NCBI GenBank assembly: GCA_022842185.1 | Contig: JALHQB010000017.1 | Coordinates: forward strand, 1-64,000 | Length of the DNA: 64,000 nucleotides | DNA from: Acetobacteraceae bacterium | Lineage (GTDB): Bacteria > Pseudomonadota > Alphaproteobacteria > Acetobacterales > Acetobacteraceae | Reading direction: 5' to 3' | Shown: in pieces, positions 37,669-46,124 of the stretch | Position numbering within the stretch: the stretch's first letter is position 1 | Layout of the letters: the number at the start of each line of letters is the position of its first letter | The notes under the pieces: model-generated | Seen by the model: the letters and a program-made list of their open reading frames with translations, nothing else | What the model was told of the DNA's origin: nothing | Database searches by the model: none | Made by a program: the position numbers and the translations under genes

Positions 37669-38658
37669 ATGCGCGCTCCAGAGTTCTGGAGCGGCGGCGG
37701 CGGGGGGCTTGTGCCCATGCTGCTGTCGCCGTTCTCCGCCCTTTATGCGGCAGCGACCGCCCGGCGCATGGCGCGCCCCGGCTGGCAGGCCCCCGTGCCC
37801 GTCATCTGTTGCGGCAACGCGACAGCCGGCGGCGCGGGCAAGACCACCGTGGCGCTCGACCTCGGGCGCCGGCTGGGCAATCGCGGCATCGGGGCGCATT
37901 TCCTGCTGCGCGGGTATGGCGGGCGCATCAAAGGCCCGGCGCGGGTCGATCATGTGCTGCACGACAGCACCGCGGTGGGCGATGAAGCGCTGCTGCTGGC
38001 CGCCGAACGCCCGACCTGGGTGGCCGCCGACCGCGCCGCTGGCGCGCGGGCCGCGATCGCCGCGAATGCCCAGGCCATCGTGATGGATGACGGGTTGCAG
38101 AACCCGACGCTGGCGAAGGACCTGTCGCTGCTGGTCATCGACGGGGTCTCGGGCTTCGGCAATGGCCGCGTGATCCCGGCGGGGCCGCTGCGCGAACCGG
38201 TCTGGGCGGCCGCGTCGCGCTGCAACGCTGCGATCATGATCGGGGAAGACGAGACCGGCGCGCTCGCGCAATTGCCGCCCGGCCTGCCGGTGCTGCACGC
38301 CCGGCTGAAGCCGGGACCGGAGGCCGAGTTGCTGGCCGGCCAGCCCGTCTTCGCCTTCTGCGGCATCGCCAATCCGCGGAAGTTCTTTTCCACTTTGCAG
38401 GAAGCGGGGGCCTTCGTGGCCGGGCGGCAGGCCTATGCCGACCATTACCCCTTCGACGAGGGCGACCTGCGCGAATTGCTGGCCGAAGCCGACGCGCTGC
38501 GCGCCACGCCGGTGACGACGCGCAAGGATTTCGTGCGCATCCCGCCGGCCTTCCGCAACCGGGTGACGGTGGTGACCGTGCTGCTGGAATGGGTCGAGCC
38601 GGCGGCCATCGAGGGGCTGCTGGACCCGGTGGCGGCGCGGGTGCCGGTGCCCGCGTAA
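37669..38658 (+). CDS. lpxK: Tetraacyldisaccharide 4'-kinase
   Basis: A 329-residue lipid A kinase that phosphorylates the 4' position of the disaccharide precursor. It has an N-terminal hydrophobic stretch, Walker A AGGAGKTT (53-60), LLRGYGG shortly after, and MDDGLQNPTLAKDLSLLVID with the catalytic Asp region. It is downstream of waaA in the same direction, and its end is followed by the two-stem repeat S1. Confidence 0.95.
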   Translation: MRAPEFWSGGGGGLVPMLLSPFSALYAAATARRMARPGWQAPVPVICCGNATAGGAGKTTVALDLGRRLGNRGIGAHFLLRGYGGRIKGPARVDHVLHDSTAVGDEALLLAAERPTWVAADRAAGARAAIAANAQAIVMDDGLQNPTLAKDLSLLVIDGVSGFGNGRVIPAGPLREPVWAAASRCNAAIMIGEDETGALAQLPPGLPVLHARLKPGPEAELLAGQPVFAFCGIANPRKFFSTLQEAGAFVAGRQAYADHYPFDEGDLRELLAEADALRATPVTTRKDFVRIPPAFRNRVTVVTVLLEWVEPAAIEGLLDPVAARVPVPA

Positions 38659-38665
38659 AACGCAT

Positions 38666-38752
38666 CGCGCCTGACTGGGATCAGTCAGGCGCGTGACGAT
38701 GCTCGCTCAAGCAAGGGCATGGAGCGTTATGCGCCAGTACGGTCTGGCGCAT
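38666..38752. repeat. Two-stem repeat, copy S1, at the lpxK/metF convergence
   Basis: Stem 1 is a 12-bp perfect inverted repeat (38666-38677 with 38682-38693, loop GGAT). A conserved linker follows, overlapping the stem by its first bases: GCGTGACGATGCTCGC (38691-38706), then AAGCAAGGGCATGGAGCG. Stem 2 is ATGCGCCAG/CTGGCGCAT (38729-38737 with 38744-38752). It sits between convergent genes and could also act as a bidirectional transcription stop. Related copies are at 42136-42316 and 52496-52564. Confidence 0.8.
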
Positions 38753-38779
38753 CCCGGTTTAACGACAACGCCGAGCCTC

Positions 38780-39712
38780 TCACCCCGCCTTGGCCCGCGC
38801 CCCCAGGATATGCGCGATCGCATAGGTCAGATCCGGCCGGTTCAGCGTGTAGAAGTGGAATTCATCCACACCGTTCGCCTGCAGCAGCCGCACCTGCTCG
38901 GCCGCGACCATCGCCGCGACCATCCGCCGCGTCTCCGCATCCTCGTCCAGCCCTTCGAACAACTGCCCCATCCAGCCCGGCACGGACGCCCCGCACATGG
39001 CGGAAAACCGCTGGACGGAGGCGAAATTCGTCACCGGCATGATCCCCGGCACGATCGGCACCGTGATCCCCGCCGCATGGCAGCGGTCGAGGAAGCGCAG
39101 ATACACCTCGGCATCGAAGAAATACTGGGTGATCGCCCGCGTCGCCCCGGCATCGATCTTGCGGCGCAGGAAATCCAGGTCCGCCTCTGCCGAAATCGCC
39201 GCGGGGTGCATCTCGGGATAGGCGCCGACGCTGATCTCGAAATCGCCGATTCGCTTCAGGCCGCGAACCAGGTCCTCGGCCTGGGCATACCCGCCCGGAT
39301 GCGGTTCGTACCGTACCGCGCCGGCCGGCGGGTCGCCGCGCAGCGCGACGATATGGCGCACGCCGGCGTCCCAGTACTGGCGCGCCACCGCATCCACCTC
39401 CTCGCGCGTCGCACCGACGCAGGTGAGGTGGGCGGCGGGCGTCAGGGTGGTGTCGGACACCAGCCGCGCCACCGTGGCATGGGTGCGTTCCTGGGTGGTC
39501 CCGCCCGCGCCATAGGTGACGGACACGAATCGCGGGGCCAGCGGTTCCAGCCGGCGGATGCAGGCCCACAATTGTTCCTCGAGCTTGTCCGTCTTGGGCG
39601 GAAAGAATTCGAAGGACAGCCGGGGCACCGGCATGGCGGCGGGTGCCGGCAGTCCGGCGATGCGCGGTCCGGTCAACCAGCGGGCCAGGGTTCCGCTCAA
39701 GGCCTGGTTCAT
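38780..39712 (-). CDS. metF: 5,10-methylenetetrahydrofolate reductase
   Basis: A 310-residue FAD enzyme that makes 5-methyl-THF for methionine synthesis. Family signatures are RLSFEFFPPKTDKLEEQLW, FVSVTYGAGGTTQERT and the NAD(P)H/folate barrel segment IVPGIMPVTNFASVQRFS. GAGGAAG about nine bases upstream supports the ATG at 39712; a GTG one codon earlier is equally readable. The 255-nt upstream gap contains no SAM- or SAH-riboswitch pattern that I can recognise. Confidence 0.95.
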   Translation of the reverse strand: MNQALSGTLARWLTGPRIAGLPAPAAMPVPRLSFEFFPPKTDKLEEQLWACIRRLEPLAPRFVSVTYGAGGTTQERTHATVARLVSDTTLTPAAHLTCVGATREEVDAVARQYWDAGVRHIVALRGDPPAGAVRYEPHPGGYAQAEDLVRGLKRIGDFEISVGAYPEMHPAAISAEADLDFLRRKIDAGATRAITQYFFDAEVYLRFLDRCHAAGITVPIVPGIMPVTNFASVQRFSAMCGASVPGWMGQLFEGLDEDAETRRMVAAMVAAEQVRLLQANGVDEFHFYTLNRPDLTYAIAHILGARAKAG

Positions 39713-39967
39713 CACGCGTCTTCCTCATGCGCTGGCGCCGGGTCGCGGCGGCGGGTTCCTCTCGCCTGTCCCGGCCGGGCTGGCAAGACTTCGTCACATG
39801 GTGTGATGCAGGAATTGGGTACGTCCACGCGAAGTGATGATAGGATGGTTCGCCCGGTCGCCGGGGCAACCCCCCGGCCCGAAGGGTGGAATGCGGCGGC
39901 AGGCACGCCATGTCATTCAGCACCAACACCGGTTCCAAGGGCCTGCGAGACATTGTATTCCGCCACC

Positions 39968-40795
39968 ATGTTCCCGAACCGATCCGGCTTGGTGCGCGTC
40001 ACCATGCTCGCCGCGGCCCTCATGGCCAGCGCCTGCGCCACCCGCCCCGGCGACGATGACCCCGAGGGCCAGGCCGAATTCCGCGAGACCAACGATCCGC
40101 TGGAACCGACCAACCGCGCCATGTTCGCGGCGCATGAGGCGGTTGACCGCAACGTGCTTCAGCCCGTGGCCGAGGCGTACCGGGACCTGACGCCGCAGGG
40201 CATCCGCATCGCCATCCGCAACGTCCTGGGCAATCTGCGCGCGCCGGTGATCCTCGCGGGCGACCTGTTGCAGGGGAACATCCCGCGGGCGCGCATCACG
40301 CTCAGCCGCTTCATGGTCAATTCGACCATCGGGGTCGGCGGCATCATCGATGTGGCCCGCGAATGGGGCGTGCCCGGCCATACCGAGGATTCCGGCCAGA
40401 CCCTCGCGGTCTGGGGTGTGGGGGAGGGGCCCTACATGTTCATCCCGCTGTTCGGCCCGTCCAACCCCCGCGACATCGCCGGCCAGGCGATGGATTTCGC
40501 CATCAACCCGCTGTCCTGGTTCGGCCAGGGGCTGCTGGTGGATGCCGCCGGGTGGACGCAGCTGGGTCTGACCGTGGTGGACACCCGCGAAGCGCTGCTC
40601 GAACCGATCGACCAGGTCCGCGCCACCTCGCTGGACCCATACTCCACGCTGCGTTCGGCCTATCGGCAGCGGCGCGGTTATGAAATCCGCAACGAGGAAG
40701 AGCGTGGCCGCGTTGTCGGCCCATCGGGCGTCACCGGTTTCGGCCAGGGCGTCACCGGCCCTGCCGGTCCCGATGCACTGCCGCCCACGCAATGA
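39968..40795 (+). CDS. mlaA: MlaA outer-membrane lipoprotein (phospholipid retrograde transport)
   Basis: A 275-residue VacJ/MlaA family lipoprotein. The signal ends at the lipobox SAC (Cys23). The body begins with the family's NDPLEPTNRAMFAAHEAVDR and continues with RFMVNSTIGVGGIIDVAREWG and YMFIPLFGPSNPRDIAGQAMD. It extracts misplaced phospholipids from the outer leaflet of the outer membrane. mlaC follows at once, with an ATG at 40792 overlapping its stop; mlaFED are not in this window. It is divergent from metF. Confidence 0.95.
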   Translation: MFPNRSGLVRVTMLAAALMASACATRPGDDDPEGQAEFRETNDPLEPTNRAMFAAHEAVDRNVLQPVAEAYRDLTPQGIRIAIRNVLGNLRAPVILAGDLLQGNIPRARITLSRFMVNSTIGVGGIIDVAREWGVPGHTEDSGQTLAVWGVGEGPYMFIPLFGPSNPRDIAGQAMDFAINPLSWFGQGLLVDAAGWTQLGLTVVDTREALLEPIDQVRATSLDPYSTLRSAYRQRRGYEIRNEEERGRVVGPSGVTGFGQGVTGPAGPDALPPTQ

Positions 40796-40821
40796 CTCGG
40801 AAACCCGCATCCGCACCCTAT

Positions 40822-41463
40822 ATGAGCGCCATGAAACGACGCCTCCTGCTCTCCGCCCCGCTCCTCGCCGCTGGCCTGGTCGCGCTGCCGCGCCCCGGAC
40901 GTGCCCAGGTCGACGCCGCCGGCGCCACCGCCTTCATCCAGACGGCCGGCAATGAACTGGTCGCGGCGATGAACGACCCACGGCTTGACCTCGCGACGCG
41001 GCGGGACCGCGTGGCGGCGACGCTGCGCCGGACCATCGATGTCGAGGGCACTGGCCGCTTCATCCTTGGCCGCTATGTGCGGCAGGCCAGCCCGGCGGAG
41101 CTCGCCGAATACACCCGGCTGTTCGACGACATCATCGTGCGCAACCTGTCCGCCCGATTCGGGGAATTCCGCGGGGTGCGGTTCTCGCTCGGCCGCAGCC
41201 AGCAGCGCACCGAGGAAGACGTGCTGGTCAACACCATCGTCGAACGCCCGAATTCGCCGGCCTTCTCTCTCGATTGGCGGGTCAGCGAAGTCGGCGGGCA
41301 GCCGCGCGTGGTCGATGTGATCGCCGAGGGCACGTCGCTGCGGCTGACCACGCGCAGCGAGTATTCGGCGGTGATCCAGCGCAGCGGTGGGCGCGTGTCG
41401 GCGCTGCTCGAGGCGATGCGCAACCAGATCGCGCAACTGGCCGCGCGCGAAGGGCGCGGCTGA
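40822..41463 (+). CDS. mlaC: MlaC periplasmic phospholipid-binding protein
   Basis: A 213-residue Tol-Tol2/MlaC protein with a signal peptide (KRRLLLSAPLLAAGLVALP). The family core EGTGRFILGRYVRQASPAELAEY and a C-terminal stretch ending in ISALLE-like VSALLEAMRNQIAQL are visible. It shuttles phospholipid between MlaA and the inner-membrane Mla transporter. Start choice is uncertain: ATG 40792 overlaps the mlaA stop but gives a long n-region; 40822 or 40831 gives a normal signal peptide. Confidence 0.92.
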   Translation: MSAMKRRLLLSAPLLAAGLVALPRPGRAQVDAAGATAFIQTAGNELVAAMNDPRLDLATRRDRVAATLRRTIDVEGTGRFILGRYVRQASPAELAEYTRLFDDIIVRNLSARFGEFRGVRFSLGRSQQRTEEDVLVNTIVERPNSPAFSLDWRVSEVGGQPRVVDVIAEGTSLRLTTRSEYSAVIQRSGGRVSALLEAMRNQIAQLAAREGRG

Positions 41464-41589
41464 CGGCGCCGCGCCGGACCGTTCCGGCGGTTCGGAAAGC
41501 GGGTCTCGGCACGCCTGGCGCGCCCGGTCGCCTCCGGTAGCGAATCAGGGCGGTTTGCCGGGTCCGACCACGGTGCCGGCCTCGCCGAA

Positions 41590-42102
41590 TCAGCCGAGGC
41601 TTTCGAACATCATCATCTCGTGCCCCTGGTGCCGGAATGTGCCGGCCGGGGCCATGCCGATGTCGGTCAGCACCGCCCGCGACGCGACGTTTTCGTCGCG
41701 CGCCACGGCGATGATGCGGGCCAGCCCGGCCCGATGGCCGAAGCCGAGCGACGCCTTCGCCGCTTCCCGCGCATAGCCCTTGCCCCGGCATTCGGGCCAC
41801 AGCGCGTAGCGCAGCGCGACGCCCCGCCCGTCCGGCCGTTCCATCAAGCCACAGATCCCCAGGAAGGCGCCGGTGTCGCGTTCGAAGACGCACCAGGTGC
41901 CATAGCCCCGCACTTCCCAGAAATCGATGTCGTCCTCGAGTTCCTCCCGGGCACGCTCGGCCGACCGCACCCCGTGCAGCATCCAGCCGAAGACCCGCTC
42001 ATCCGCCTTCAGGCGAGTCAGGTCGGCGAGGTTCTCCCGCCCCGGCGGGATCAGCATCAGCCGTTCGGTGTTGAGGATCCGGGTCGATCGCAGGGGTATC
42101 AT
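41590..42102 (-). CDS. GNAT-family N-acetyltransferase
   Basis: A 170-residue acetyltransferase of the RimJ/RimL-like GNAT group. It begins with STRILNTERLMLIPP, has the acetyl-CoA-binding region PECRGKGYAREAAKASLGFGH (about residues 107-127) and ends with ENVASRAVLTDIGM. It may acetylate a protein N-terminus or a small amine; the target is unknown. The ATG at 42102 gives the normal GNAT start; the sequence upstream belongs to a repeat cluster. Confidence 0.88.
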   Translation of the reverse strand: MIPLRSTRILNTERLMLIPPGRENLADLTRLKADERVFGWMLHGVRSAERAREELEDDIDFWEVRGYGTWCVFERDTGAFLGICGLMERPDGRGVALRYALWPECRGKGYAREAAKASLGFGHRAGLARIIAVARDENVASRAVLTDIGMAPAGTFRHQGHEMMMFESLG

Positions 42103-42135
42103 GGTGGCGGACAAACACGTCTCCGTCGGGGGGGG

Positions 42136-42316
42136 CTGGCGCATCCGCAGGTAGGCGCGAGCATCGTCACGCGATCGGGCGATGCCCATCCGTTGCAGGG
42201 CAGGCCGCGACATAGAGCAGATCGCCCCTGACTGGAATCAGTCGGCTTCGTGTCGACGCCCGATCAGGCAAAGGCAGGGAGCGTGTTGCGCCAATACAGT
42301 CCGGCGCAAAACGCTC
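42136..42316. repeat. Two-stem repeat cluster: copy S2 and a truncated opposite-facing copy S4
   Basis: S2 (42224-42316, plus orientation) has stem 1 GACTG/CAGTC (42230-42243), a linker resembling that of S1, and a long stem 2: GAGCGTGTTGCGCC (42279-42292) against GGCGCAAAACGCTC (42303-42316), 13 of 14 paired. Its last base enters the hldE stop codon. S4, read on the minus strand, carries GCGTGACGATGCTCGC (42172-42157), identical to S1, then ATGCGCCAG (42144-42136). The gap between hldE and the GNAT gene holds nothing else that I recognise. Confidence 0.75.
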
Positions 42317-43809
42317 TACCCCTTCATCCGCGCCACCGTCGCCGTCGTCGAGTTGCCCGGCAGCAACTGCGCCAGCCGCACCTCGCCGCCATATTCCAGC
42401 ACCATGTCGCCGCCGACCACCTGGTCCACGGTGTAATCCGCGCCCTTCACCAGCACGTCCGGCTTCAGCAGGCGGATCAGTTCGACCGGCGTGTCTTCCT
42501 CGAACACCGTCACGCAATCGGCGGTCGCCAGCGACGCCAGCACGGACGCGCGCGCCGCCTCGGGCTGGATCGGCCGCGCCGGGCCCTTCAGGCGCTTCAC
42601 GGATGCATCCGAATTCAGCCCGACCACCAGCCGGTCGCACCAGGACCGCGCCTGTTCCAGCAGATGCACATGGCCCGGATGCAGCAGGTCGAAGCAGCCA
42701 TTGGTGAAGCCGATCCGCCAGCCGCGCCGGCGCCAACGCTCGACCTGCTCGGCCGCCGCCGCGCGGGACAGCACCTTGCGCGCCGCGCCACGCTCGGGCG
42801 CCAGGGCCTCGGCCAGTTCTTCCTCGCGGACCACCGCCGTGCCGACCTTGCCGACCACGATGCCGGCCGCGATGTTCGCCAGCCGCGCCGCCACCGGCAG
42901 TGGCAGCCCCGCCGCCATCGCCGCGGACAGCGTGGACACCACAGTGTCACCGGCGCCGGAGACGTCGTGCACCTCCTCCGCCTCGGCCGGGAAATGATGG
43001 ACGCGCTCGCCTTCCAGCAGCGTCATGCCGTCCTCGCTGCGGGTCACCAGCACGGCACCGAAGCCGTGGGCTTCGCGCAGCGCGCGCATCGCGGCAACCA
43101 CCGCTTCCTCGGTATCCACCGGCATCCCGGTCGCTTCGGACAGTTCCGCGCGGTTCGGCGTGATCAGGTTCGCGCCGGCATAGCGCGCATAATCGCGCCC
43201 CTTCGGGTCCACCACCACGGGCCGGCCGGCGGCCTGCGCGGCGTCGATCAACTGCTTCGCGGTGGTGCCATCCAGCACGCCCTTGCCGTAGTCCGACAGC
43301 ACCAGCACCGCCGTCGCCGCCACCGCATCGCCGGCGATCTTCACCATGCGTTCGGCCAGCCGGGGGTGGATCGCCTGCACCACTTCCTGGTCGGCCCGCA
43401 GCATGTGCTGCCCATTGGCGATGAAGCGCGTCTTGGTGGTGGTGTGGCGGCCGCCCTGCACCAGCAGCCAGGGCTCGACGCCCAATTGGCCGCCAATCAG
43501 CCCGGTCAGGTCGCTGCCCGCCTGGTCGTCCCCCACCACGGACACGAAGGCCACCGCCGCGCCCAGCGCCGTGAGGTTGCGCACCACATTCCCGGCACCG
43601 CCGGGCATCGCCACCTCACGCTCGACCGCCAGCACCGGCACCGGTGCTTCCGGGCTGATGCGGCGGACGGACCCATAGACGTATCGATCCAGCATCGCGT
43701 CGCCGACGACCAGGACGGATGCGCGGCGCAGCCCGCGGATCGCCTCGGCAAGATCGGCCACGGGGATGTCCGGCATGGGACGGTCGGCTGTTGCCACGGG
43801 GCCTGTCAT
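42316..43809 (-). CDS. hldE: Bifunctional heptose-7-phosphate kinase / heptose-1-phosphate adenylyltransferase
   Basis: A 497-residue two-domain enzyme of ADP-heptose synthesis for the LPS core. Residues 1-330 are a PfkB-type kinase: GGAGNVVRNLTALGA (70-84) and VSGAGDTV with catalytic Asp288. Residues 350-497 are a cytidylyltransferase-fold adenylyltransferase with NGCFDLLHPGHVHLL (HPGH 377-380). The fused form is common in proteobacteria. AGGGG about eight nt upstream supports the ATG at 43809. It lies 45 nt downstream of pmbA and ends in repeat S2. Confidence 0.95.
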   Translation of the reverse strand: MTGPVATADRPMPDIPVADLAEAIRGLRRASVLVVGDAMLDRYVYGSVRRISPEAPVPVLAVEREVAMPGGAGNVVRNLTALGAAVAFVSVVGDDQAGSDLTGLIGGQLGVEPWLLVQGGRHTTTKTRFIANGQHMLRADQEVVQAIHPRLAERMVKIAGDAVAATAVLVLSDYGKGVLDGTTAKQLIDAAQAAGRPVVVDPKGRDYARYAGANLITPNRAELSEATGMPVDTEEAVVAAMRALREAHGFGAVLVTRSEDGMTLLEGERVHHFPAEAEEVHDVSGAGDTVVSTLSAAMAAGLPLPVAARLANIAAGIVVGKVGTAVVREEELAEALAPERGAARKVLSRAAAAEQVERWRRRGWRIGFTNGCFDLLHPGHVHLLEQARSWCDRLVVGLNSDASVKRLKGPARPIQPEAARASVLASLATADCVTVFEEDTPVELIRLLKPDVLVKGADYTVDQVVGGDMVLEYGGEVRLAQLLPGNSTTATVARMKG

Positions 43810-43854
43810 GGTCAAGCCCCTAGCCCAGGGTTGTGCTGCAACGCAAGGTAACGG

Positions 43855-45180
43855 TCACGAACCTGCCATGGTCAGGCCTTCGATCCGCACCGTCGGGCTA
43901 TCCGTGCCGCGGCGGAATTCCAGGTCATTGGCCGGGGTCATGTTCATGAAGATGTCGCGCAGGTTGCCGGCGATCGTGATCTCGCTGACCGCCTCGGCCA
44001 GTTCGCCGTTGCGGATCATGAAGCCAGAGGCGCCGCGGCTGTAATCACCGGTGATGCCGTTCACGCCCATGCCGATCAGGTCCGTGACGTACAGGCCTTC
44101 CTTGATGTCTGCCATCAATGCCGCGGGCGTCAGGTGGCCGGGTTCCAACCACAAATTGGTCGCCCCCGGCCCCGGCGGCCCGCCGGTGCCGCGGCTGGCA
44201 TGGCCGGTGGACACCAGCCCCAATTGCCGGGCCGAGCGCCAATCCAACAGCCAAGTCTGCAACACGCCATCATCGACGATGGTGCGGCCCTGGCCGGGCA
44301 TGCCTTCCCCGTCGAAAGGCCGGGACCGCAGGCCACGCCGGCGCAGCGGGTCATCCCGTACCACCAGCCCCTTCGCCAGCACCCGGCCCCCCATCCGGTC
44401 CTTCAGGAAGGACGTCCCACGCGCCACTGAAGACCCGTTGATCGCCCCGGACAGATGCCCCAGCAGGCTACCGGCGATCCGCGGGTCGAACACCACCGGG
44501 ATGCGTGCGGTTTTCGGCCGCGTCGGGTTCAGCCGCCGCACCGCCAGTTCCGCCGCCCGCCGCCCGATCGCCACCGGATCCCCCAGATCCGCCAGATGCA
44601 CGGTCGAGGACCAGTCATAATCCCGCTCCATCCCCGTCCCCGTCCCGACCACCGCGGTGGTCGAGATGGAATGGGACGTCCGCGCGTAAGCCCCGGCAAA
44701 GCCGTTCGATCCCACCAACGCGATCTCATACCGGCTCCAGCCCGCAACGGCGCCGTCGGAATTGGTCACGCCAGGCACCGCCAGCGCGGCCTCCTCGGCC
44801 GCCGCGGTGCGGGCCAGCAGCGCATCGGCGCTGGGTTCCTCGGTATCCGCCAGGTCCAGGTCGCCCGCCGCGACCGGCACCACGTCGGGCAGGCCGGCGA
44901 AGGGGTCCTCAGGCACCACCCGCGCCATCGCCACAGCGCGTTCGGCCAGGGTGTCGAAGCCCTTTGCATCCGGATCGGTGGAGGAGACGATCGCCACGCG
45001 CTGCCCGATGAAGACCCGCAGGCCGAGATCGAAACCCTCGGAGCGTTCAAGCTGCTCGATCGCGCCCAGGCGACGCCGCACCGAAAGCGAGGTAGAGGCG
45101 ACGATCAGCGCATCAGCGGAGTCAGCCCCGGCCCGCTTCGCGGCGGCGATCAGCTCGGCGAGTTTGGTGAGGCGGTCCAT
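43855..45180 (-). CDS. pmbA: TldD/PmbA-family protease subunit
   Basis: A 441-residue PmbA (TldE) protein. With TldD it forms a metalloprotease that trims unfolded or microcin-like peptides; PmbA itself lacks the metal site. Typical segments are SLSVRRRLGAIEQLERSEGF, RIPVVFDPRIAGSLLGHL, GASGFMIRNGELAEAVSEIT and MTPANDLEFRRGTDSPTVRI at the end. The tldD partner is not in this window. GGGGA about seven nt before the ATG at 45180 supports the start. It precedes hldE. Confidence 0.92.
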   Translation of the reverse strand: MDRLTKLAELIAAAKRAGADSADALIVASTSLSVRRRLGAIEQLERSEGFDLGLRVFIGQRVAIVSSTDPDAKGFDTLAERAVAMARVVPEDPFAGLPDVVPVAAGDLDLADTEEPSADALLARTAAAEEAALAVPGVTNSDGAVAGWSRYEIALVGSNGFAGAYARTSHSISTTAVVGTGTGMERDYDWSSTVHLADLGDPVAIGRRAAELAVRRLNPTRPKTARIPVVFDPRIAGSLLGHLSGAINGSSVARGTSFLKDRMGGRVLAKGLVVRDDPLRRRGLRSRPFDGEGMPGQGRTIVDDGVLQTWLLDWRSARQLGLVSTGHASRGTGGPPGPGATNLWLEPGHLTPAALMADIKEGLYVTDLIGMGVNGITGDYSRGASGFMIRNGELAEAVSEITIAGNLRDIFMNMTPANDLEFRRGTDSPTVRIEGLTMAGS

Positions 45181-45196
45181 CGTGATTCCCCGAAAG

Positions 45197-45230
45197 CAAA
45201 AAGAAATACGGGGGAGGAACACCTCCCCCG
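45197..45230 (-). terminator. Intrinsic terminator in the methyltransferase-pmbA gap
   Basis: On the minus strand, CGGGGGAGG and CCTCCCCCG (45230-45222 and 45217-45209, four-base loop) pair perfectly and are followed by TATTTCTTTTT. It probably ends the thrC-M16-methyltransferase transcript. The rest of the 194-nt gap (45231-45374) has two more G/C-tract hairpins and a TTTTTT run near 45289-45294, suggesting a second stop. Confidence 0.75.
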
Positions 45231-45374
45231 AATCCCCCTCCGTTTTTTGGCACTTGGCGCTGACCTTGGAGACCGGCGCCAATCGTCAGAAAAAAGAGGG
45301 GGTCCCGGCCCGTTCGGCGTTGCGCAGCAACGTCGCTGGGCGACCGGATCGGGGGGCGTTCTCTCCCCCGACCT

Positions 45375-46124
45375 TCACTTGAACACGCCGCTCGGCTGCT
45401 GGCGCCCGCCGAGCGCCTCGCAGCAGAGAGAGATGGCCTCATCGTCCGAGGCCGTCTGCAGCACCTTCCGATGAGCCTGGAGATCGATCCAGGTCATGCG
45501 GGAAATGGCTTCGAGGCTGTCGAACACCGGCTTCCGCGCCAGGCGTTCGGCCCGCCACACCAGGGTCTGCGGATTGCCGGCCCCCATGATGGTCCGATAG
45601 TCGAGGAACGGGAAGAAATCATGGATCAGGAAGACGATCTTGAAGACGTCGCCATGCCATGCTCCCCCCTTTCCACCGGCTTCCCTGCGCAGGCGGATCG
45701 CCATGCCCTGCTGGCGATGGGCCGAATACACATCCACCGGCACGGTATCGTCGATCAGCATGACCGTTCGCGGGGTGCTGCGCGCCAGCGTGTTCGTCAG
45801 GTCCCGCGTCACCTGCTCGAAGACATGCAGCCCATCGATGAAGGCGATATCGAACGGCCGGGCATCGGCAACCTCGGCGAAATACTGGTCGCTGGGGATG
45901 GCATGCAGATGCGTCGTCTCGTTCGCCACCGCCGTGGTGTCGAACATGAAGCGGGGATCGACGCCGATCCGTTCGGCCATCTGCACCTCGCGGAAGGTGC
46001 TGCCGGTCCTGACGCCGATCTCAAGATAGCGTTGCGCACCCAGGAGTTCTGCCAGGGTGTTGATGCGGCGCGCGGTGCGGCTGACCAGCGGCGTCGTCCC
46101 GGCGGATGCTGTGTCGGGCGTCAT
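45375..46124 (-). CDS. Class I SAM-dependent methyltransferase (Methyltransf_24 type)
   Basis: A 249-residue protein with the SAM-binding start RYLEIGVRTGSTFREVQ (about 32-48), the acidic loop FDIAFIDGLHVFEQVTRDL, and TVMLIDDTVPVDVYSAHRQ. It resembles CmcI/glycan-linked methyltransferases of the Methyltransf_24 group. It overlaps the upstream M16 peptidase gene by ATGA and is the last gene before a terminator. The target (sugar, small molecule or protein) cannot be told from the sequence. Confidence 0.82.
   Translation of the reverse strand: MTPDTASAGTTPLVSRTARRINTLAELLGAQRYLEIGVRTGSTFREVQMAERIGVDPRFMFDTTAVANETTHLHAIPSDQYFAEVADARPFDIAFIDGLHVFEQVTRDLTNTLARSTPRTVMLIDDTVPVDVYSAHRQQGMAIRLRREAGGKGGAWHGDVFKIVFLIHDFFPFLDYRTIMGAGNPQTLVWRAERLARKPVFDSLEAISRMTWIDLQAHRKVLQTASDDEAISLCCEALGGRQQPSGVFK

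Noticed and set aside
39713..39967. A SAM- or SAH-type riboswitch upstream of metF
   Set aside because: I looked for the conserved cores and pairing and could not find them; only GC-rich sequence and a weak CCGGGG/CCCCGG hairpin are present.
45181..45374. A further copy of the composite R repeat in the methyltransferase-pmbA gap
   Set aside because: It has G-tract hairpins and a CCTTGG segment, but not the ordered H1-palindrome-H2-H3 modules; T runs after the hairpin fit terminators better.
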